DNA of 64,000 bases from Jiangellales bacterium (GCA_030447955.1 JAUJNY010000001.1:862966-926965), one strand, 5' to 3'; positions 1 through 11,098 are shown, counted from the stretch's first letter. The notes: generated from the letters alone by a model not told the origin. Made by a program: numbers and translations.

Positions 1-338
1 ACGTCCATCCGGCGGAAGCCGGCGTCCATGCGCTCGTCCGCGCGGTGGAAGCCCGCGTCCATGCGCTCGTCGGCGGCAAGGAAGCCGGCGTCCATGCGGT
101 CGTGGGCGGCAAGGAAGCCGGTGTCCATACGTTCATCCGCGCGGCGGAAGCCGGCGTCCATACGCTCGTCAAGCCGACGGAACCCGTCCTCAATGCGTTC
201 GGAGAGTCGGTCCATGCGCTCGCCAAGTCGGTCGATGCGGTCCGTCCCGCTGAGCAGCACCGTGGCGAGCAGTCCGCCGAGCCCAAGCGCCGTGGCGAGG
301 TAGCTCGCGAGCACCGCCCACGCGAACGCGCCGTCCAT
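1..338 (-). CDS. membrane-anchored coiled-coil repeat protein (partial, runs off window start)
   Basis: The minus strand is open from ATG at 338 to the window edge (112 codons, no stop). It begins MDGAFAWAVLASYLATALGLGG and continues as one hydrophobic helix to about residue 31. The rest is charged and strictly periodic: first 7-residue steps (DRIDRLG, ERMDRLS), then at least five 11-residue steps of the form DERMDAGFRRA. This predicts an N-terminal membrane anchor followed by a long coiled coil that changes from heptad to hendecad register. It starts 32 nt after the valS stop on the same strand, so it may be co-transcribed with valS. No clear Shine-Dalgarno is seen. I do not recognise a family with known function; a structural or tethering role is only inference. 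The C-terminus lies outside the window. Confidence 0.7.
   Translation of the reverse strand, partial: MDGAFAWAVLASYLATALGLGGLLATVLLSGTDRIDRLGERMDRLSERIEDGFRRLDERMDAGFRRADERMDTGFLAAHDRMDAGFLAADERMDAGFHRADERMDAGFRRMD
24..188 (-). repeat. 33-nt tandem repeat inside the coiled-coil gene
   Basis: Five consecutive 33-nt units begin at 24, 57, 90, 123 and 156, with a partial unit at 1-23. They are in frame with the minus-strand gene and encode 11-residue units. From 189 onwards the period drops to about 21 nt (7 residues). The units are diverged but clearly related, as expected from unequal exchange in a coding minisatellite. Confidence 0.85.
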
Positions 339-370
339 GTGCCCAGGATGCACCCGCGTCCACCCGCGTG

Positions 371-3007
371 TCAGTGGGCGGCGGAGCCCTGTGGAGATTG
401 AGCTGCGTCGAGGCGGACGTCCACCGACAGTGCGGGACCGCCGTCAGTGGCCGCGACGCCGGCATCGGCGGCGGCGAAGGACAACGCCGCAACACGGCCG
501 GCCGCGGCCAGGTCACCGGCGGCCTGCTCGACGTGAGCGATGGCCTCGGCGGGACCGGCCACGCTCACCGTTGCCACGTCGGCGCGCATCGAGACCTTGG
601 CCTCCGTCTTGGCCCGGCGCACTTGCGTGAGCACCGCCGACGCCGTGCTCAGGACCTCCGGCAGGCCGCCATCGGCGAAGGGACGGAGCTCGTCGACGGT
701 CGGCCAGGAGGTGCGGTGCACCGACCCCTCCCGCCACCACGACCACGCCTCCTCGGTGACGAACGGCATGATCGGCGCGAACAGTCGCAGCTGCACCGAC
801 AGGGCGGTGGTGAGCGCGGCCTGCGCCGACGCCGCGCCCTGCTCGCCGCGGCCGCCGTACGCGCGTTCCTTCACCAGCTCGAGGTAGTCGTCGCAGAACG
901 TCCAGAAGAACACCTCAGTGGCCTCAAGAGCCCGGGTGTAGTCGAAGCCCTCGAACGCATCCGTGGCGCTCTCCACCACACCAGCCAGGGTCGCGAGCAT
1001 CGCCTTGTCGAGCGGCTCCGTGACCGCGGGGGTGGAGCTCTCGGGCGTCGCGGTGGTGATGCCGAGGACGAACTTGCTGGCGTTGAGCACCTTGATGGCC
1101 AGCCGTCGGCCGATCTTCATCTGCGCCTCGTCGAACGGCGTGTCCAGGCCGGGCCGCGCCGACGCAGCCCGCCACCGCACCGCGTCGGAGCCGTACCGCT
1201 CCAGCACGTCGGTGGGGGTGACGACGTTGCCCTTGGACTTCGACATCTTCTTGCGGTCGGGATCGACGACGAACCCGGAGATCGCCGCGTGCTTCCACGG
1301 AACGCTGCCGTGCTCGAGGTGCGCGCGCACCACGGTCGCGAACAGCCAGGTGCGGATGATGTCGTGCGCCTGCGGGCGCAGGTCCATCGGGAACGTCCGG
1401 GGGAACAGGTCGGCGTCGCGCTCCCAGCCACACACGATCTGCGGTGACAGTGACGACGTCGCCCACGTGTCCATCACGTCGGGGTCACCGACGAAACCGC
1501 CCGGCTCGCCGCGCTGGTCGGGCGACCAGCCCGCGGGAGCGTCCGAGGACGGGTCGACCGGCAACGCGTCCTCAGCCGGAAGGATCGGGTCGTCGTACAC
1601 CGGGTCACCGTGCTCGTCGAGCGGGTACCACACCGGGAACGGGATGCCGAAGAAGCGTTGCCGGCTCACCAGCCAGTCGCCATTGAGCCCCTCCACCCAG
1701 TTCTCGTACCGGTGCCGCATGAACGGCGGCACCCACTCCAGCTCCCGGCCCCGGTCGAGCAACGCCGCCCGCAGGTCGTCGTCGCGCCCACCGTTGCGCA
1801 AGTACCACTGCCGGCTCGCCACGATCTCCAACGGACGGGTGCCGCGCTCGTAGAACTTCACCGGATGGGTGAGTGGAGTCGGCTCCCCGTCGAGGTCACC
1901 GGAGTCGCGCAGCAGCTCCACGATGCGCTCGCGGGCGGTGTGCACGGTGGCGCCGGCCAGCCGTTCGTACGCGCCGCGGGCCCTCTCGCTGTCCAGCCCG
2001 GCCGGAGGCTCGGCGAGCAGCCGGCCGTCGCGCCCGATGACGGCGCGGGTCGGCAGGTGGAGCTCGCGCCACCAGACCACGTCGGTCACGTCGCCGAAGG
2101 TGCAGATCATCGCGATGCCGGAGCCCTTGTCGGGCTCGGCGAGGCGGTGCGCCACCACGGGCACCTCGGCACCGAAGAGCGGCGTACGGACGGACGTGCC
2201 GAACAACGGCTGGTAGCGCGCGTCATCCGGGTGGGCCACGAGGGCCACGCAGGCCGGGATCAGCTCGGGTCGCGTGGTGACGATGTGCACGGAACCGTTG
2301 CCGTCCACCCGAGAGAAGGCCACCCGGTGGAAGGCGCCAGGGTGTTCGCGGTCCTCCATCTCGGCCTGCGCGACGGCGGTCTGGTCGGTGATGTCCCACA
2401 GCGTGGGCGCCTCGGCCTGGTACGCCTCGCCGCGGGCCAGGTTGCGCAGGAAAGCCCGCTGCGACGCCGTCCGGGAGATGTCGCTGATCGTGGTGTACAT
2501 CAGTGACCAGTCGATGGACAGCCCGACACGGCGCCAGAGGTCCTCGAAGGCCTGCTCGTCCTGCTCGGTCAGCCGCTCGCACAGCTGCACGAAGTTGAGC
2601 CGGCTCACCGGCACCTGCTGCTTGCCCGGCTGCGCCGGCGGCTGGTACGCCGGGTCGTACGGCAGCGAGGGATCGCAGCGCACGCCGAAGTAGTTCTGCA
2701 CCCGGCGTTCGGTGGCCAGGCCGTTGTCGTCCCACCCCATGGGGTAAAAGACCTCGGCGCCGCGCATGCGGCGGTAGCGCGCCACCGTGTCGGTGTGGGT
2801 GTAGCTGAAGACGTGCCCGACGTGCAGCGAGCCCGACACGGTCGGCGGGGGTGTGTCGATAGAGAAGACGCGCTCCCGCGGCGCGGACCGGTCGAAGCGG
2901 TAGGTCCCCTGCTCCTCCCAGCGGGCGACCCAACGCTCCTCCAAGCCCTCGAGCGTGGGCTTGTCGGGGACGCGCGACACCCGCGCCGGCTCTGCGGGAC
3001 CTCCCAT
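371..3007 (-). CDS. valS: valine--tRNA ligase
   Basis: Cytosolic class I aminoacyl-tRNA synthetase that charges tRNA-Val with valine. The 878-residue product has the HIGH-type motif as HVGH at residues 62-65 and a textbook KMSKS at about 587-591, followed by GNVVTP. The middle holds the CP1 editing region and the C-terminus the anticodon-binding helical domain. The N-terminal wording ([19 protein letters not shown]) matches the shorter ValRS form found in many actinobacteria. The ATG start is supported by TAGACT exactly 8 nt upstream with no Shine-Dalgarno, suggesting a leaderless message. It is divergent from folC across 51 nt. Confidence 0.97.
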   Translation of the reverse strand: MGGPAEPARVSRVPDKPTLEGLEERWVARWEEQGTYRFDRSAPRERVFSIDTPPPTVSGSLHVGHVFSYTHTDTVARYRRMRGAEVFYPMGWDDNGLATERRVQNYFGVRCDPSLPYDPAYQPPAQPGKQQVPVSRLNFVQLCERLTEQDEQAFEDLWRRVGLSIDWSLMYTTISDISRTASQRAFLRNLARGEAYQAEAPTLWDITDQTAVAQAEMEDREHPGAFHRVAFSRVDGNGSVHIVTTRPELIPACVALVAHPDDARYQPLFGTSVRTPLFGAEVPVVAHRLAEPDKGSGIAMICTFGDVTDVVWWRELHLPTRAVIGRDGRLLAEPPAGLDSERARGAYERLAGATVHTARERIVELLRDSGDLDGEPTPLTHPVKFYERGTRPLEIVASRQWYLRNGGRDDDLRAALLDRGRELEWVPPFMRHRYENWVEGLNGDWLVSRQRFFGIPFPVWYPLDEHGDPVYDDPILPAEDALPVDPSSDAPAGWSPDQRGEPGGFVGDPDVMDTWATSSLSPQIVCGWERDADLFPRTFPMDLRPQAHDIIRTWLFATVVRAHLEHGSVPWKHAAISGFVVDPDRKKMSKSKGNVVTPTDVLERYGSDAVRWRAASARPGLDTPFDEAQMKIGRRLAIKVLNASKFVLGITTATPESSTPAVTEPLDKAMLATLAGVVESATDAFEGFDYTRALEATEVFFWTFCDDYLELVKERAYGGRGEQGAASAQAALTTALSVQLRLFAPIMPFVTEEAWSWWREGSVHRTSWPTVDELRPFADGGLPEVLSTASAVLTQVRRAKTEAKVSMRADVATVSVAGPAEAIAHVEQAAGDLAAAGRVAALSFAAADAGVAATDGGPALSVDVRLDAAQSPQGSAAH

Positions 3008-3015
3008 GGCCGGGC

Positions 3016-3050
3016 AGTCTAGGAGTGCGCAGGCCCCGGCTCCCTAGACT
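3016..3050. promoter_or_regulatory. divergent leaderless -10 boxes for valS and folC
   Basis: The 51-nt gap holds two identical TAGACT hexamers on opposite strands: 3016-3021 (minus strand, for valS) and 3045-3050 (plus strand, for folC). Each lies exactly 8 nt from its start codon. With no ribosome binding site on either side, transcription would begin at or next to the start codons. Confidence 0.65.
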
Positions 3051-3058
3051 TTGTTGCC

Positions 3059-4429
3059 GTGCCGGCAGCGGACAGGCGCGCGGACGGGGCAGCGGCGAGC
3101 GAGACGCTGCGCGAGGTCGAGGCGGCGCTGGACGCCCGCTGGCCCGAGCAACGGATCGCCCCCTCCCTGCAGCGCATCGCCGCGCTGGTCGACCTGCTGG
3201 GGGATCCCCAGCGGGCGTACCCCGTGATCCACGTCACCGGCACCAACGGCAAGACCTCGACGGCGCGGATGATCGACACGTTGCTGCGGGGCTTCGGTAT
3301 CCGCACCGGCCGCTTCACCAGCCCCCACCTGGACTCGATGACGGAGCGGATCTGCCTCGACGGCGAGCCGATCGGCGACCAGCGGTTCGTCGACACCTGG
3401 GCTGACGTCGCGCCGTACGTGGAGGTCGTCGACACGACCTACCCGGACACGCCGATGTCCTACTTCGAGGTGCTCACCGGGATGGCGTACGCCGCGTTCG
3501 CGGACGCACCGGTCGACGTCGCTGTGGTCGAGGTGGGCATGGGCGGGACATGGGACGCGACGAACGTCGTTGACGGCGCAGTCGGGGTGGTCACCCCGAT
3601 CGGTCTCGACCACGCCGACTACCTCGGCGACACGCTAGAAGCCATCGCCGCCGAGAAGGCCGGCATCCTCAAGGCCGAGCAGACCAGCATCCTCGGCGTC
3701 CAGGACGTCGCGGCGGCCACCGTCCTGCTCCGGCATGCCGCCGAGGTCGGCGCGCGGGTGGCCCGGGAGGGGCTGGAGTTCGGCGTCCGTCACCGCGATG
3801 TCGCCGTCGGCGGCCAGTTGCTCGCGTTGCAGGGATTGGGCGGGATGTACGAGGACGTCTTCCTGCCGCTGCACGGTGAGCATCAGGCGCACAACGCTGC
3901 CTGCGCTCTCGCCGCCGCCGAAGCGTTCCTCGGCGGCGGCAGCGACCGGCTCGACCCTGACGTCGTCCGGACCGCCCTGGCGGGGGCGACCTCGCCGGGC
4001 CGGCTCGAGCTGGTCCGGCGGAGTCCAAGCGTGCTTGTCGATGCGGCGCACAACCCGCACGGCGCCGCCGCCCTCGCCGCGGCAGTCGGCGAGTCCTTCG
4101 GCTTCGCCCCCCTCATCGGGGTCGTCGCGGTGCTTGACACCAAGGATGCCCGCGGCATCTTCGCGGCACTCGAGCCGGTGCTCGATGCAGTCGTCGTGAC
4201 GCAGAACTCCTCCCCGCGCTCGCTGCCGGCGGCGGACCTGGCGGCCCTCGCCGCCGAGGTGCTCGGCCCCGATCGGGTCGAGGTGGCGGCCCGCCTCGAC
4301 GACGCCGTCGAGGCTGCGGTCCGGCTGGCCGAGGGCGAGGCGGCCCTCGGTGGCGCCGGCGTGCTCGTCACCGGATCCGTGATCACCGCCGCCGACGCCC
4401 GCCGGCTGCTGGGAGCGGGCCGGCGGTGA
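3059..4429 (+). CDS. folC: bifunctional folylpolyglutamate / dihydrofolate synthase
   Basis: Mur-ligase-family enzyme that adds glutamate to (dihydro)folates using ATP. The 456-residue product has the nucleotide loop [15 protein letters not shown] near residue 60, the folate-binding region around [12 protein letters not shown], and the C-terminal Mur ligase domain with [12 protein letters not shown]. The GTG start at 3059 is chosen because TAGACT ends 8 nt before it. The stop overlaps the GTG of the next gene by 4 nt (GTGA), so translation of the two is probably coupled. The valS-folC order is conserved in actinobacteria. Confidence 0.96.
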   Translation: MPAADRRADGAAASETLREVEAALDARWPEQRIAPSLQRIAALVDLLGDPQRAYPVIHVTGTNGKTSTARMIDTLLRGFGIRTGRFTSPHLDSMTERICLDGEPIGDQRFVDTWADVAPYVEVVDTTYPDTPMSYFEVLTGMAYAAFADAPVDVAVVEVGMGGTWDATNVVDGAVGVVTPIGLDHADYLGDTLEAIAAEKAGILKAEQTSILGVQDVAAATVLLRHAAEVGARVAREGLEFGVRHRDVAVGGQLLALQGLGGMYEDVFLPLHGEHQAHNAACALAAAEAFLGGGSDRLDPDVVRTALAGATSPGRLELVRRSPSVLVDAAHNPHGAAALAAAVGESFGFAPLIGVVAVLDTKDARGIFAALEPVLDAVVVTQNSSPRSLPAADLAALAAEVLGPDRVEVAARLDDAVEAAVRLAEGEAALGGAGVLVTGSVITAADARRLLGAGRR

Positions 4430-4758
4430 GCGGGCGCGGGGTGTGTGCGGCGGTGTTGACCTTCGAGTTCGTCGTGATCGCGCTGGCCATCCCGGTGGCG
4501 GTCGCCGTCTCCGACGTCGACGCCCGTGTCGCCGTGCCCATCGGGCTCTGCCTCGCCGTGGCCTGCCTGCTCGCCGCCGGTCTGCTGCGCTACCAGATGG
4601 GATACGTGCTCGGCTCGGCGCTTCAGGTGCTGGCCATTGCCACCGGGTTCGTGGTCCCGGTGATGTTCGTGCTGGGCGGGCTCTTCGCGTTCCTGTGGTT
4701 CCTCGCGCGCTATCTCGCCGCCCAGCTGGAGCGCGAGCGCGGCACCGCGCCCGGGTAG
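4426..4758 (+). CDS. DUF4233 small integral membrane protein
   Basis: A 110-residue hydrophobic protein with about four membrane segments (roughly residues 8-28, 37-53, 58-78, 80-98) and a basic tail ending ERERGTAPG. Size, topology and position between folC and ndk fit the DUF4233 family, which sits in this place in most actinobacteria. Its function is unknown. The start overlaps the folC stop in a GTGA tetramer, so it is read from the folC message. Confidence 0.85.
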   Translation: MSGRGVCAAVLTFEFVVIALAIPVAVAVSDVDARVAVPIGLCLAVACLLAAGLLRYQMGYVLGSALQVLAIATGFVVPVMFVLGGLFAFLWFLARYLAAQLERERGTAPG

Positions 4759-4761
4759 GGT
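4756..4761 (+). promoter_or_regulatory. -10 box for leaderless ndk
   Basis: TAGGGT lies 8 nt before the ndk GTG and overlaps the end of the DUF4233 gene (stop at 4756-4758). No Shine-Dalgarno precedes ndk. Confidence 0.5.
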
Positions 4762-4769
4762 CACGCCCC

Positions 4770-5174
4770 GTGCAGCGCACGCTGGTGCTGGTCAAGCCCG
4801 ACGCCGTACGGCGTGGCCTGGTCGGCGAGGTCCTCGGCCGCTACGAGCGCAAGGGACTGCGGATCGTCGCGATGGACCAGCGCCGGGTGGACGGCGAGCT
4901 GGCCGACCGTCACTACGCCGAGCACCTCGACAAGCCCTTCTACCCCCCACTGCGCGAGTTCGTGACTTCGGGGCCGCTCGTCGCGATGGTGCTCGAGGGC
5001 GACACCGCCGTGGAGGTCGTACGCGCCATGAACGGAGCCACCGACGGCCGGCAGGCGGCGCCCGGCTCGATCCGCGGCGACCTCGCGCTGTCCAACCGGG
5101 AGAACCTCGTCCACGCCTCCGACTCAGCCGAGTCCGCCACGCGCGAGATTGCGCTGTGGTTCCCCGGCCTCTAA
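4770..5174 (+). CDS. ndk: nucleoside diphosphate kinase
   Basis: Transfers the terminal phosphate from ATP to other nucleoside diphosphates through a phospho-histidine. The 134-residue protein, starting [16 protein letters not shown], has the usual Ndk length. It carries the active-site segment ENLVHASDS with the catalytic His, and the [17 protein letters not shown] nucleotide-binding region. The frame stays open much further upstream, but family alignment and the TAGGGT box 8 nt away fix the start at GTG 4770. Expression is likely independent of folC through that internal promoter. Confidence 0.97.
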   Translation: MQRTLVLVKPDAVRRGLVGEVLGRYERKGLRIVAMDQRRVDGELADRHYAEHLDKPFYPPLREFVTSGPLVAMVLEGDTAVEVVRAMNGATDGRQAAPGSIRGDLALSNRENLVHASDSAESATREIALWFPGL

Positions 5175-6257
<1,083 letters not shown>

Positions 6258-6259
<2 letters not shown>

Positions 6260-6328
6260 GCCGTGGGGCGGGATGGCGCAGTCCCGTGAGGCGGGATCCG
6301 CGCAGAGCCGTGAGGCGGGACTCGCGCA
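6258..6328 (+). repeat. three imperfect 23-24 nt tandem copies across the mreC start
   Basis: Copies at 6258-6280, 6281-6304 and 6305-6328 share the core CCGTGAGGCGGGA. The first contains the mreC ATG and its purine-rich upstream sequence. The next two are in frame and encode the repeated peptide AQSREAG at the MreC N-terminus. Confidence 0.75.
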
Positions 6329-7205
6329 GCGCGCCGCCAGGCGCCGTCACTCGCGCAGGGCCCGCGCGGTGCTTGGCCTCCTCCTCCTGGCGTCGTTCAC
6401 CTTGATCACCCTCGACCTGCGGCAGGAGGGCCGCTCACCGGTCGACGCGCTCCGCGGCGTGGCGGCGACGGTGTTCGGCCCGCTGGAGCAGGCCGTCTCC
6501 GCCGTCTCCCGGCCGGTGGCCGGCTTTGTCGACGCGGTGGGTCGGTTCGGGGAGCAGCAGGACGAGATCGACAGGCTGCGCGCGGAGAACGAACGGTTGC
6601 AGGCCGAGCTGCGGACCAGCGGCGCCAGCCGCCGCCGGGTCGCCGAGCTCGACGAGCTGCTCGGGCTCGCCGGCGCCAACGGCTTCAGCATCGTCACCGC
6701 GCAGGTGGTGGCCGTGGCTCCCGAGCAGGGCTTCGCCCGTACCGTCACCATCGACGCGGGCGCGGTCGACGGCGTCGAGCCCGACATGACCGTCCTCACC
6801 GGGGCCGGGCTCGTCGGGCGGGTCGTCCGTACGGGTCCCACCACGGCCACGGTGGTCCTCGTCATCGACGACGCCTCGACGGTTGGCGCCCGCCTGGAGG
6901 GTTCGGGTGAGATCGGCGAGGTGCAGGGTGACGGCTCCGCGATGGTCCTCACGCTGTACGACCAGACCGCGCTCGCCGTGGGGGACCCCCTGGTCACGTT
7001 GGGCTCGCAGGGTGGCCGCCCGTACGTGAGCGGGGTCCCCATCGGGCAGGTGAGCGAGGTGCTCGAAGGCAGCGGGCTGACCAGCCGCGCCACCGTCGAG
7101 CCTTTCGTCGACTTCGCCGCCCTCGACGTCGTGGGCGTCGTCGTCGACCCGCCTCGCTCGGCGCCGCGGAACGCGGTGACGCCGCCCCCGCCCGACGGGG
7201 GCTGA
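6273..7205 (+). CDS. mreC: rod shape-determining protein MreC
   Basis: Bitopic elongasome scaffold linking cytoplasmic MreB to the periplasmic PBP2-RodA synthase. The 310-residue protein has a repeated basic cytoplasmic N-terminus (AQSREAGS/AQSREAGL), one membrane helix at about 33-50, a coiled coil around EQQDEIDRLRAENERLQAEL (about 89-108), and the two beta-barrel MreC domain up to a proline-rich tail. ATG 6273 lies 13 nt after the mreB stop. The N-terminal repeat comes from a duplicated start region, so the length of this cytoplasmic tail may vary between strains. Part of mreBCD-mrdA-rodA. Confidence 0.95.
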   Translation: MAQSREAGSAQSREAGLAQRAARRRHSRRARAVLGLLLLASFTLITLDLRQEGRSPVDALRGVAATVFGPLEQAVSAVSRPVAGFVDAVGRFGEQQDEIDRLRAENERLQAELRTSGASRRRVAELDELLGLAGANGFSIVTAQVVAVAPEQGFARTVTIDAGAVDGVEPDMTVLTGAGLVGRVVRTGPTTATVVLVIDDASTVGARLEGSGEIGEVQGDGSAMVLTLYDQTALAVGDPLVTLGSQGGRPYVSGVPIGQVSEVLEGSGLTSRATVEPFVDFAALDVVGVVVDPPRSAPRNAVTPPPPDGG

Positions 7206-7212
7206 GGACTCC

Positions 7213-7821
7213 GTGGGAGCCGCCCGCGCCTTTCTCTCGGTCGCGCTCGTGGCCGTTGCGGTGCCGGTGCAGCTGTCGGTCCTGACCCGGCTGCCGTTGC
7301 CCGGAGCGGATCCCGACCTCGTGCTGGTGGTGGTCGTCGCGGTGGCCTTGGTCCGCGGTGCACCAGGAGGCGCGGTGTTCGGCTTCGCTGCAGGACTCGT
7401 CCTCGACCTGGCGCCACCGGGGGACCAGGTGGCGGGACGCTCAGCCCTGCTGCTGACCCTGCTCGGCTACGCGACCGGCTTTCTGCGCCGCGACGTACGC
7501 CGCTCGCCGGTCTTTGTTCTCGTTGCGGCGGCCCTGCTCGCGGGCGCGGAGCTGCTGGCGGCGACGGCCCTCGGGTTGCTCCTGCGCGACCCGCGGGCGG
7601 ACTGGTTTGCCGCGCTGGCCCTGCTCCCGACCCAGGTCATCTACGCTGGTGTCCTGGTCCCCCTGGTCGTCCCCGCGGTCATGTGGCTCGACCGGCGGGC
7701 AGCGCCGCAGCCGACGGACCGTCTCGATCCCCGCCGGCCCCGCCGGTCCGTACGCAGGCTGCCCGTCCCGTCGCGCTCAGCCGCACGCCTGTCCCGCCTG
7801 CCCCGGAAGAGTGCCCGATGA
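7213..7821 (+). CDS. mreD: rod shape-determining protein MreD
   Basis: Integral membrane partner of MreC in the elongasome. 202 residues with five or six hydrophobic segments between residues 5 and 160. It has the family's GADPDLVLVVVVAVALVRG stretch and a basic, proline-containing C-terminal tail of about 40 residues. It starts with GTG 7 nt after mreC. Its stop overlaps the mrdA ATG (ATGA), so PBP2 translation is coupled to it. Confidence 0.93.
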   Translation: MGAARAFLSVALVAVAVPVQLSVLTRLPLPGADPDLVLVVVVAVALVRGAPGGAVFGFAAGLVLDLAPPGDQVAGRSALLLTLLGYATGFLRRDVRRSPVFVLVAAALLAGAELLAATALGLLLRDPRADWFAALALLPTQVIYAGVLVPLVVPAVMWLDRRAAPQPTDRLDPRRPRRSVRRLPVPSRSAARLSRLPRKSAR

Positions 7822-9914
7822 GCGAACGGTCCCGGCTGCGGCTGCTGGTGCTGCAGGTCCTGGTGCTCTCGTTGCTCGTCACGCTGTTCGCCCGGCTGTG
7901 GTACCTCCAGGTCGTCACTGGTGACCGCTACGACGCCGCCGCGACCGAGAACCGGATCCGCGAGGTGAGCGTGCCGGCGTTACGCGGCAGCATCCTCGAC
8001 GACCAGGGTCGGCCCCTGGTCCGCAACCGCACCGCGCTGGTGGTCACCGTCGACCGGGCGGTGCTGTCCCGACGCGCGGACGGCGGCGAGCGGGTGCTGC
8101 GCCGGCTGGGGGACCTGCTCGGCGAGCCGTACGCGGACCTGCGTGACCGCACGCAACTGTGCGGGACCGCCGGCGCGGAGCCGCCGCCCGTCTGCTGGAA
8201 CGGCTCGCCCTACCAGCCGATCCCCGTCGCCGACCGCGTCGCGCCGCGGGTGGCGCTGCAGGTGCTCGAGCGGCACGAGGAGTTCCCGGGGGTCAACGCC
8301 GAGGCGCAGGCGGTGCGCGACCTCCCCTTCACCGCGGGCGCGCAGGCGGCGCATGTCCTGGGCTACCTCTCACCGGTCACCGAGGAGGAGCTCGCCCGGC
8401 AGCTGCGCAGGGACAGCAGTGGCCGAGTCCAGCTCGCCGCCACCGACCTGGTGGGACGCTCCGGCCTCGAACGCAGCTACGACGAGGACCTGCGCGGGCT
8501 CCCGGGTGTCCGGCAGGTTGCCGTCGACCGGCTCGGCCGCGTCACCGGCGTCGTCAGCGAGACCGCGCCGATCCCCGGCAACCACCTCGTGACCAGCCTC
8601 GACGCCGAGCTCCAGGCCGTCACCGAGCGGCAGCTGCGCGCGGCCATCGCCCGGGCCCGGGCGACCTTCGACGAGAACACCAAGCGCAAGTACCGCGCCG
8701 ACTCCGGCGCCGCGATCGTGCTCGACGTCACCAACGGCCGGGTGATCGCAATGGCCAGCTACCCCTCGTACGACCCAAGGGTGTGGATCGACGGGGTCTC
8801 CCAGAACGAGCTCGACCGGCTCTACAGCGAGGAGGCAGGGATCCCGCTGCTGTCCCGCGCCACCCAGGGCGAGTTCGCGCCGGCGTCGACGTTCAAGGTC
8901 ATCTCCACCGCGGCCGCGGCCATGTCCGGATTCCCGCTCGAGGGCCCGTACGACTGCTCGTCCTCGTTCACGGTCGGCGACCGCACGTTCGACAACTACG
9001 ACTCGGTGGCCTACGGCCCGATCGACCTGTCCAAGGCGCTGCAGGTCTCCTGCGACACGGTCTTCTACCGCATCGGCTACCAGATGTGGCTCCGCGACGG
9101 AGGGACCACGGCGGTCGCGAACCCCAAGGAGCCGATGGTCCGCATGGCGCAGGCCTTTGGGCTCGGCGAGCCGACGGGGATCGACCTGCCTGGTGAGGCC
9201 GACGGCCGGATTGCCGACCGGGAGTGGAAGCTCGCCTACTACGAGCAGATGAAGGGCTACTACTGTCGGCTGGCGAAGAAGAACCCCAAGAGCCAGGAGT
9301 TCCTCGACCTTTTCGCCCGCGAGTTCTGCGCCGAGGGCTACGTTTACCGCGCCGGCGACGCCGTCAACTTCTCGATCGGCCAGGGGGACACGACGGTGAC
9401 CCCGCTGCAGCTGGCGACCGTCTACGCCGCGATCGCCAACGGCGGCACGCTGTGGGCGCCGCGGGTCGGCAAGGCCGTCGTCAGCCCCGACGGGGAGGTC
9501 GTCCGCCGCATCAAACCGGAGCGCACGGGCCGCGTGCCGGTGTCGGATCGGGTGCTCGACTACATCCGCGACGCGCTGCTCGAGACAACCCGCTACGGGA
9601 CGGGGGCAGTCCCGTTCGACGGATTCCCGCTGGACGAGATCCCCGTCGGCACCAAGACCGGCACCGGTGAGGTGTACGGCAAGCAGACGACGTCATGGTT
9701 TGCCTCCATCGACGAGCGCTACGCGGTCGTGATGATGGTGGGCCAGGGGGGTACCGGCTCCGGGACCTCGGGTCCCTCGGTGCGCAAGATCTGGGAGGCG
9801 ATCTACGGCGTCCGTGGCTCCGAGGTCGATCCCGACGCAGCGCTCCTACCGGGCGGGCGCCCGCCGAGGGGGCTGCCCGACGTCACCAACCTCGCTGCTG
9901 CGGCGCCACGGTGA
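7818..9914 (+). CDS. mrdA: peptidoglycan transpeptidase PBP2 (class B PBP of the elongasome)
   Basis: Crosslinks peptidoglycan during side-wall growth, together with RodA. 698 residues: an N-terminal anchor (about 9-29), the PBP dimerisation domain, then the transpeptidase domain. Catalytic Ser357 and Lys360 lie in ASTFK, the second motif is SCDTVFY (the SxD form usual in PBP2), and KTGT is at 613-616. There is a Cys-containing insert near residues 475-515 (YYCRLAKKN through FCAEGYVY). ATG 7818 overlaps the mreD stop by 4 nt. The gene is followed by rodA with a GTGA overlap. Confidence 0.96.
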   Translation: MSERSRLRLLVLQVLVLSLLVTLFARLWYLQVVTGDRYDAAATENRIREVSVPALRGSILDDQGRPLVRNRTALVVTVDRAVLSRRADGGERVLRRLGDLLGEPYADLRDRTQLCGTAGAEPPPVCWNGSPYQPIPVADRVAPRVALQVLERHEEFPGVNAEAQAVRDLPFTAGAQAAHVLGYLSPVTEEELARQLRRDSSGRVQLAATDLVGRSGLERSYDEDLRGLPGVRQVAVDRLGRVTGVVSETAPIPGNHLVTSLDAELQAVTERQLRAAIARARATFDENTKRKYRADSGAAIVLDVTNGRVIAMASYPSYDPRVWIDGVSQNELDRLYSEEAGIPLLSRATQGEFAPASTFKVISTAAAAMSGFPLEGPYDCSSSFTVGDRTFDNYDSVAYGPIDLSKALQVSCDTVFYRIGYQMWLRDGGTTAVANPKEPMVRMAQAFGLGEPTGIDLPGEADGRIADREWKLAYYEQMKGYYCRLAKKNPKSQEFLDLFAREFCAEGYVYRAGDAVNFSIGQGDTTVTPLQLATVYAAIANGGTLWAPRVGKAVVSPDGEVVRRIKPERTGRVPVSDRVLDYIRDALLETTRYGTGAVPFDGFPLDEIPVGTKTGTGEVYGKQTTSWFASIDERYAVVMMVGQGGTGSGTSGPSVRKIWEAIYGVRGSEVDPDAALLPGGRPPRGLPDVTNLAAAAPR

Positions 9915-11098
9915 GCAGCGCGTACGGCCAGTCCGGGCTGAGGCCGCTCGTCGTCGGGCCGGAGCGGACCCTCTCGACCCGGCTGCTCGACCGGGAGGGC
10001 CTGCTGCGTCGGCTCGACTGGGTGCTGCTCGCCGCCGTCGCGTTGCTGCTCGCCGTCGGCTCGCTGCTCGTCTGGTCGGCGACGGCGCGCCGTACCGACC
10101 TGACGGGGGGCGACTCGACCGCCTACCTCGAGCGGCACCTGATCAACACCGCAATCGGCCTCGTGCTCGCGGTGCTGGTGGTGCTGCTCAGTCACCGGCT
10201 GCTCCGGTTGTGGACCCCGGTGCTCTACCTCGGTGCGGTGGCGGGCCTGGTTGCGGTGCTCAGCCCGCTGGGGACGACCATCAACGGTTCGCACTCCTGG
10301 ATCGTGCTGCCGGGCGGCTTCTCGGTGCAGCCCTCCGAGCTCGCCAAGGTCGCCATGGTGCTCGGCATGGCGCTGGTCCTGGGTGTCAACCCAGCCGGTC
10401 CGCGCGACCGGCATGTGCTGGGGGCGCTCGCCGTGGCCGCGGTTCCCGCGGCGCTGGTCGTCCTGCAGCCCGACCTCGGCACGGTCATGGTGATGGCCGC
10501 AATCGTCTTCGGCATGCTGGGCATCGCCTGCGCGCCCAAGCGGTGGCTCTTCGGACTCGTCGCGCTCGCCGCGGGTGGTGCGTACCTCGCGATCCGGCTA
10601 CAGGTGCTCGAGGCCTACCAGGTCAACCGCTTTGCGGCGTTCGCCAACCCGGCCCTGGACCCGCTGGGTGTGGGCTACAACACCCAGCAGGCGCGCATCG
10701 CGATCGGCTCGGGTGGCCTGTGGGGCAAGGGGTTGTTCCAAGGGTCGCAGACCAGCGGGCAGTTCGTCCCGGAGCAGCAGACCGACTTCATCTTCACGGT
10801 CGCCGGCGAAGAGCTCGGCCTGGTAGGTGCGGGAGCCATCGTGCTGCTGCTCGGCTTCGTGCTGTGGCGGGCGCTGCGTACCGCGATCCACGCCGAGGAC
10901 GCCTTCGGCCGGCTGCTTGCAGCCGGGATCACCTGCTGGTTCACGTTCCAGGCCTTCGAAAACATTGGCATGACCCTCGGGATCATGCCGGTCACCGGCC
11001 TGCCGCTGCCGTTCGTGTCGTACGGCGGCTCGGCCATGTTCGCCAACCTGGTGGCGGTCGGGCTGCTGCTGAACGTACGGCTGCGCCGCGTCGACTGA
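9911..11098 (+). CDS. rodA: SEDS peptidoglycan glycosyltransferase RodA
   Basis: Polymerises lipid II into glycan strands in the elongasome. 395 residues with about ten membrane helices. SEDS hallmarks are visible: GSHSWIVLPGGFSVQPSELAK, LVVLQPDLGT and the C-terminal GLPLPFVSYGGSAM. The GTG start at 9911 overlaps the mrdA stop, and the protein begins VSSAYGQSGLRP. It closes the mre-mrdA-rodA operon. Confidence 0.96.
   Translation: MSSAYGQSGLRPLVVGPERTLSTRLLDREGLLRRLDWVLLAAVALLLAVGSLLVWSATARRTDLTGGDSTAYLERHLINTAIGLVLAVLVVLLSHRLLRLWTPVLYLGAVAGLVAVLSPLGTTINGSHSWIVLPGGFSVQPSELAKVAMVLGMALVLGVNPAGPRDRHVLGALAVAAVPAALVVLQPDLGTVMVMAAIVFGMLGIACAPKRWLFGLVALAAGGAYLAIRLQVLEAYQVNRFAAFANPALDPLGVGYNTQQARIAIGSGGLWGKGLFQGSQTSGQFVPEQQTDFIFTVAGEELGLVGAGAIVLLLGFVLWRALRTAIHAEDAFGRLLAAGITCWFTFQAFENIGMTLGIMPVTGLPLPFVSYGGSAMFANLVAVGLLLNVRLRRVD

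Noticed and set aside
1..190. CRISPR-like regular repeats of 33 nt
   Set aside because: Units are contiguous with no unique spacers, diverge gradually and stay in frame in a minus-strand gene, so they are coding minisatellite.
371..1466. Long plus- and minus-strand open frames within valS
   Set aside because: Shadow frames of a clear synthetase gene, Arg/Pro-rich as expected for high-GC antisense frames.
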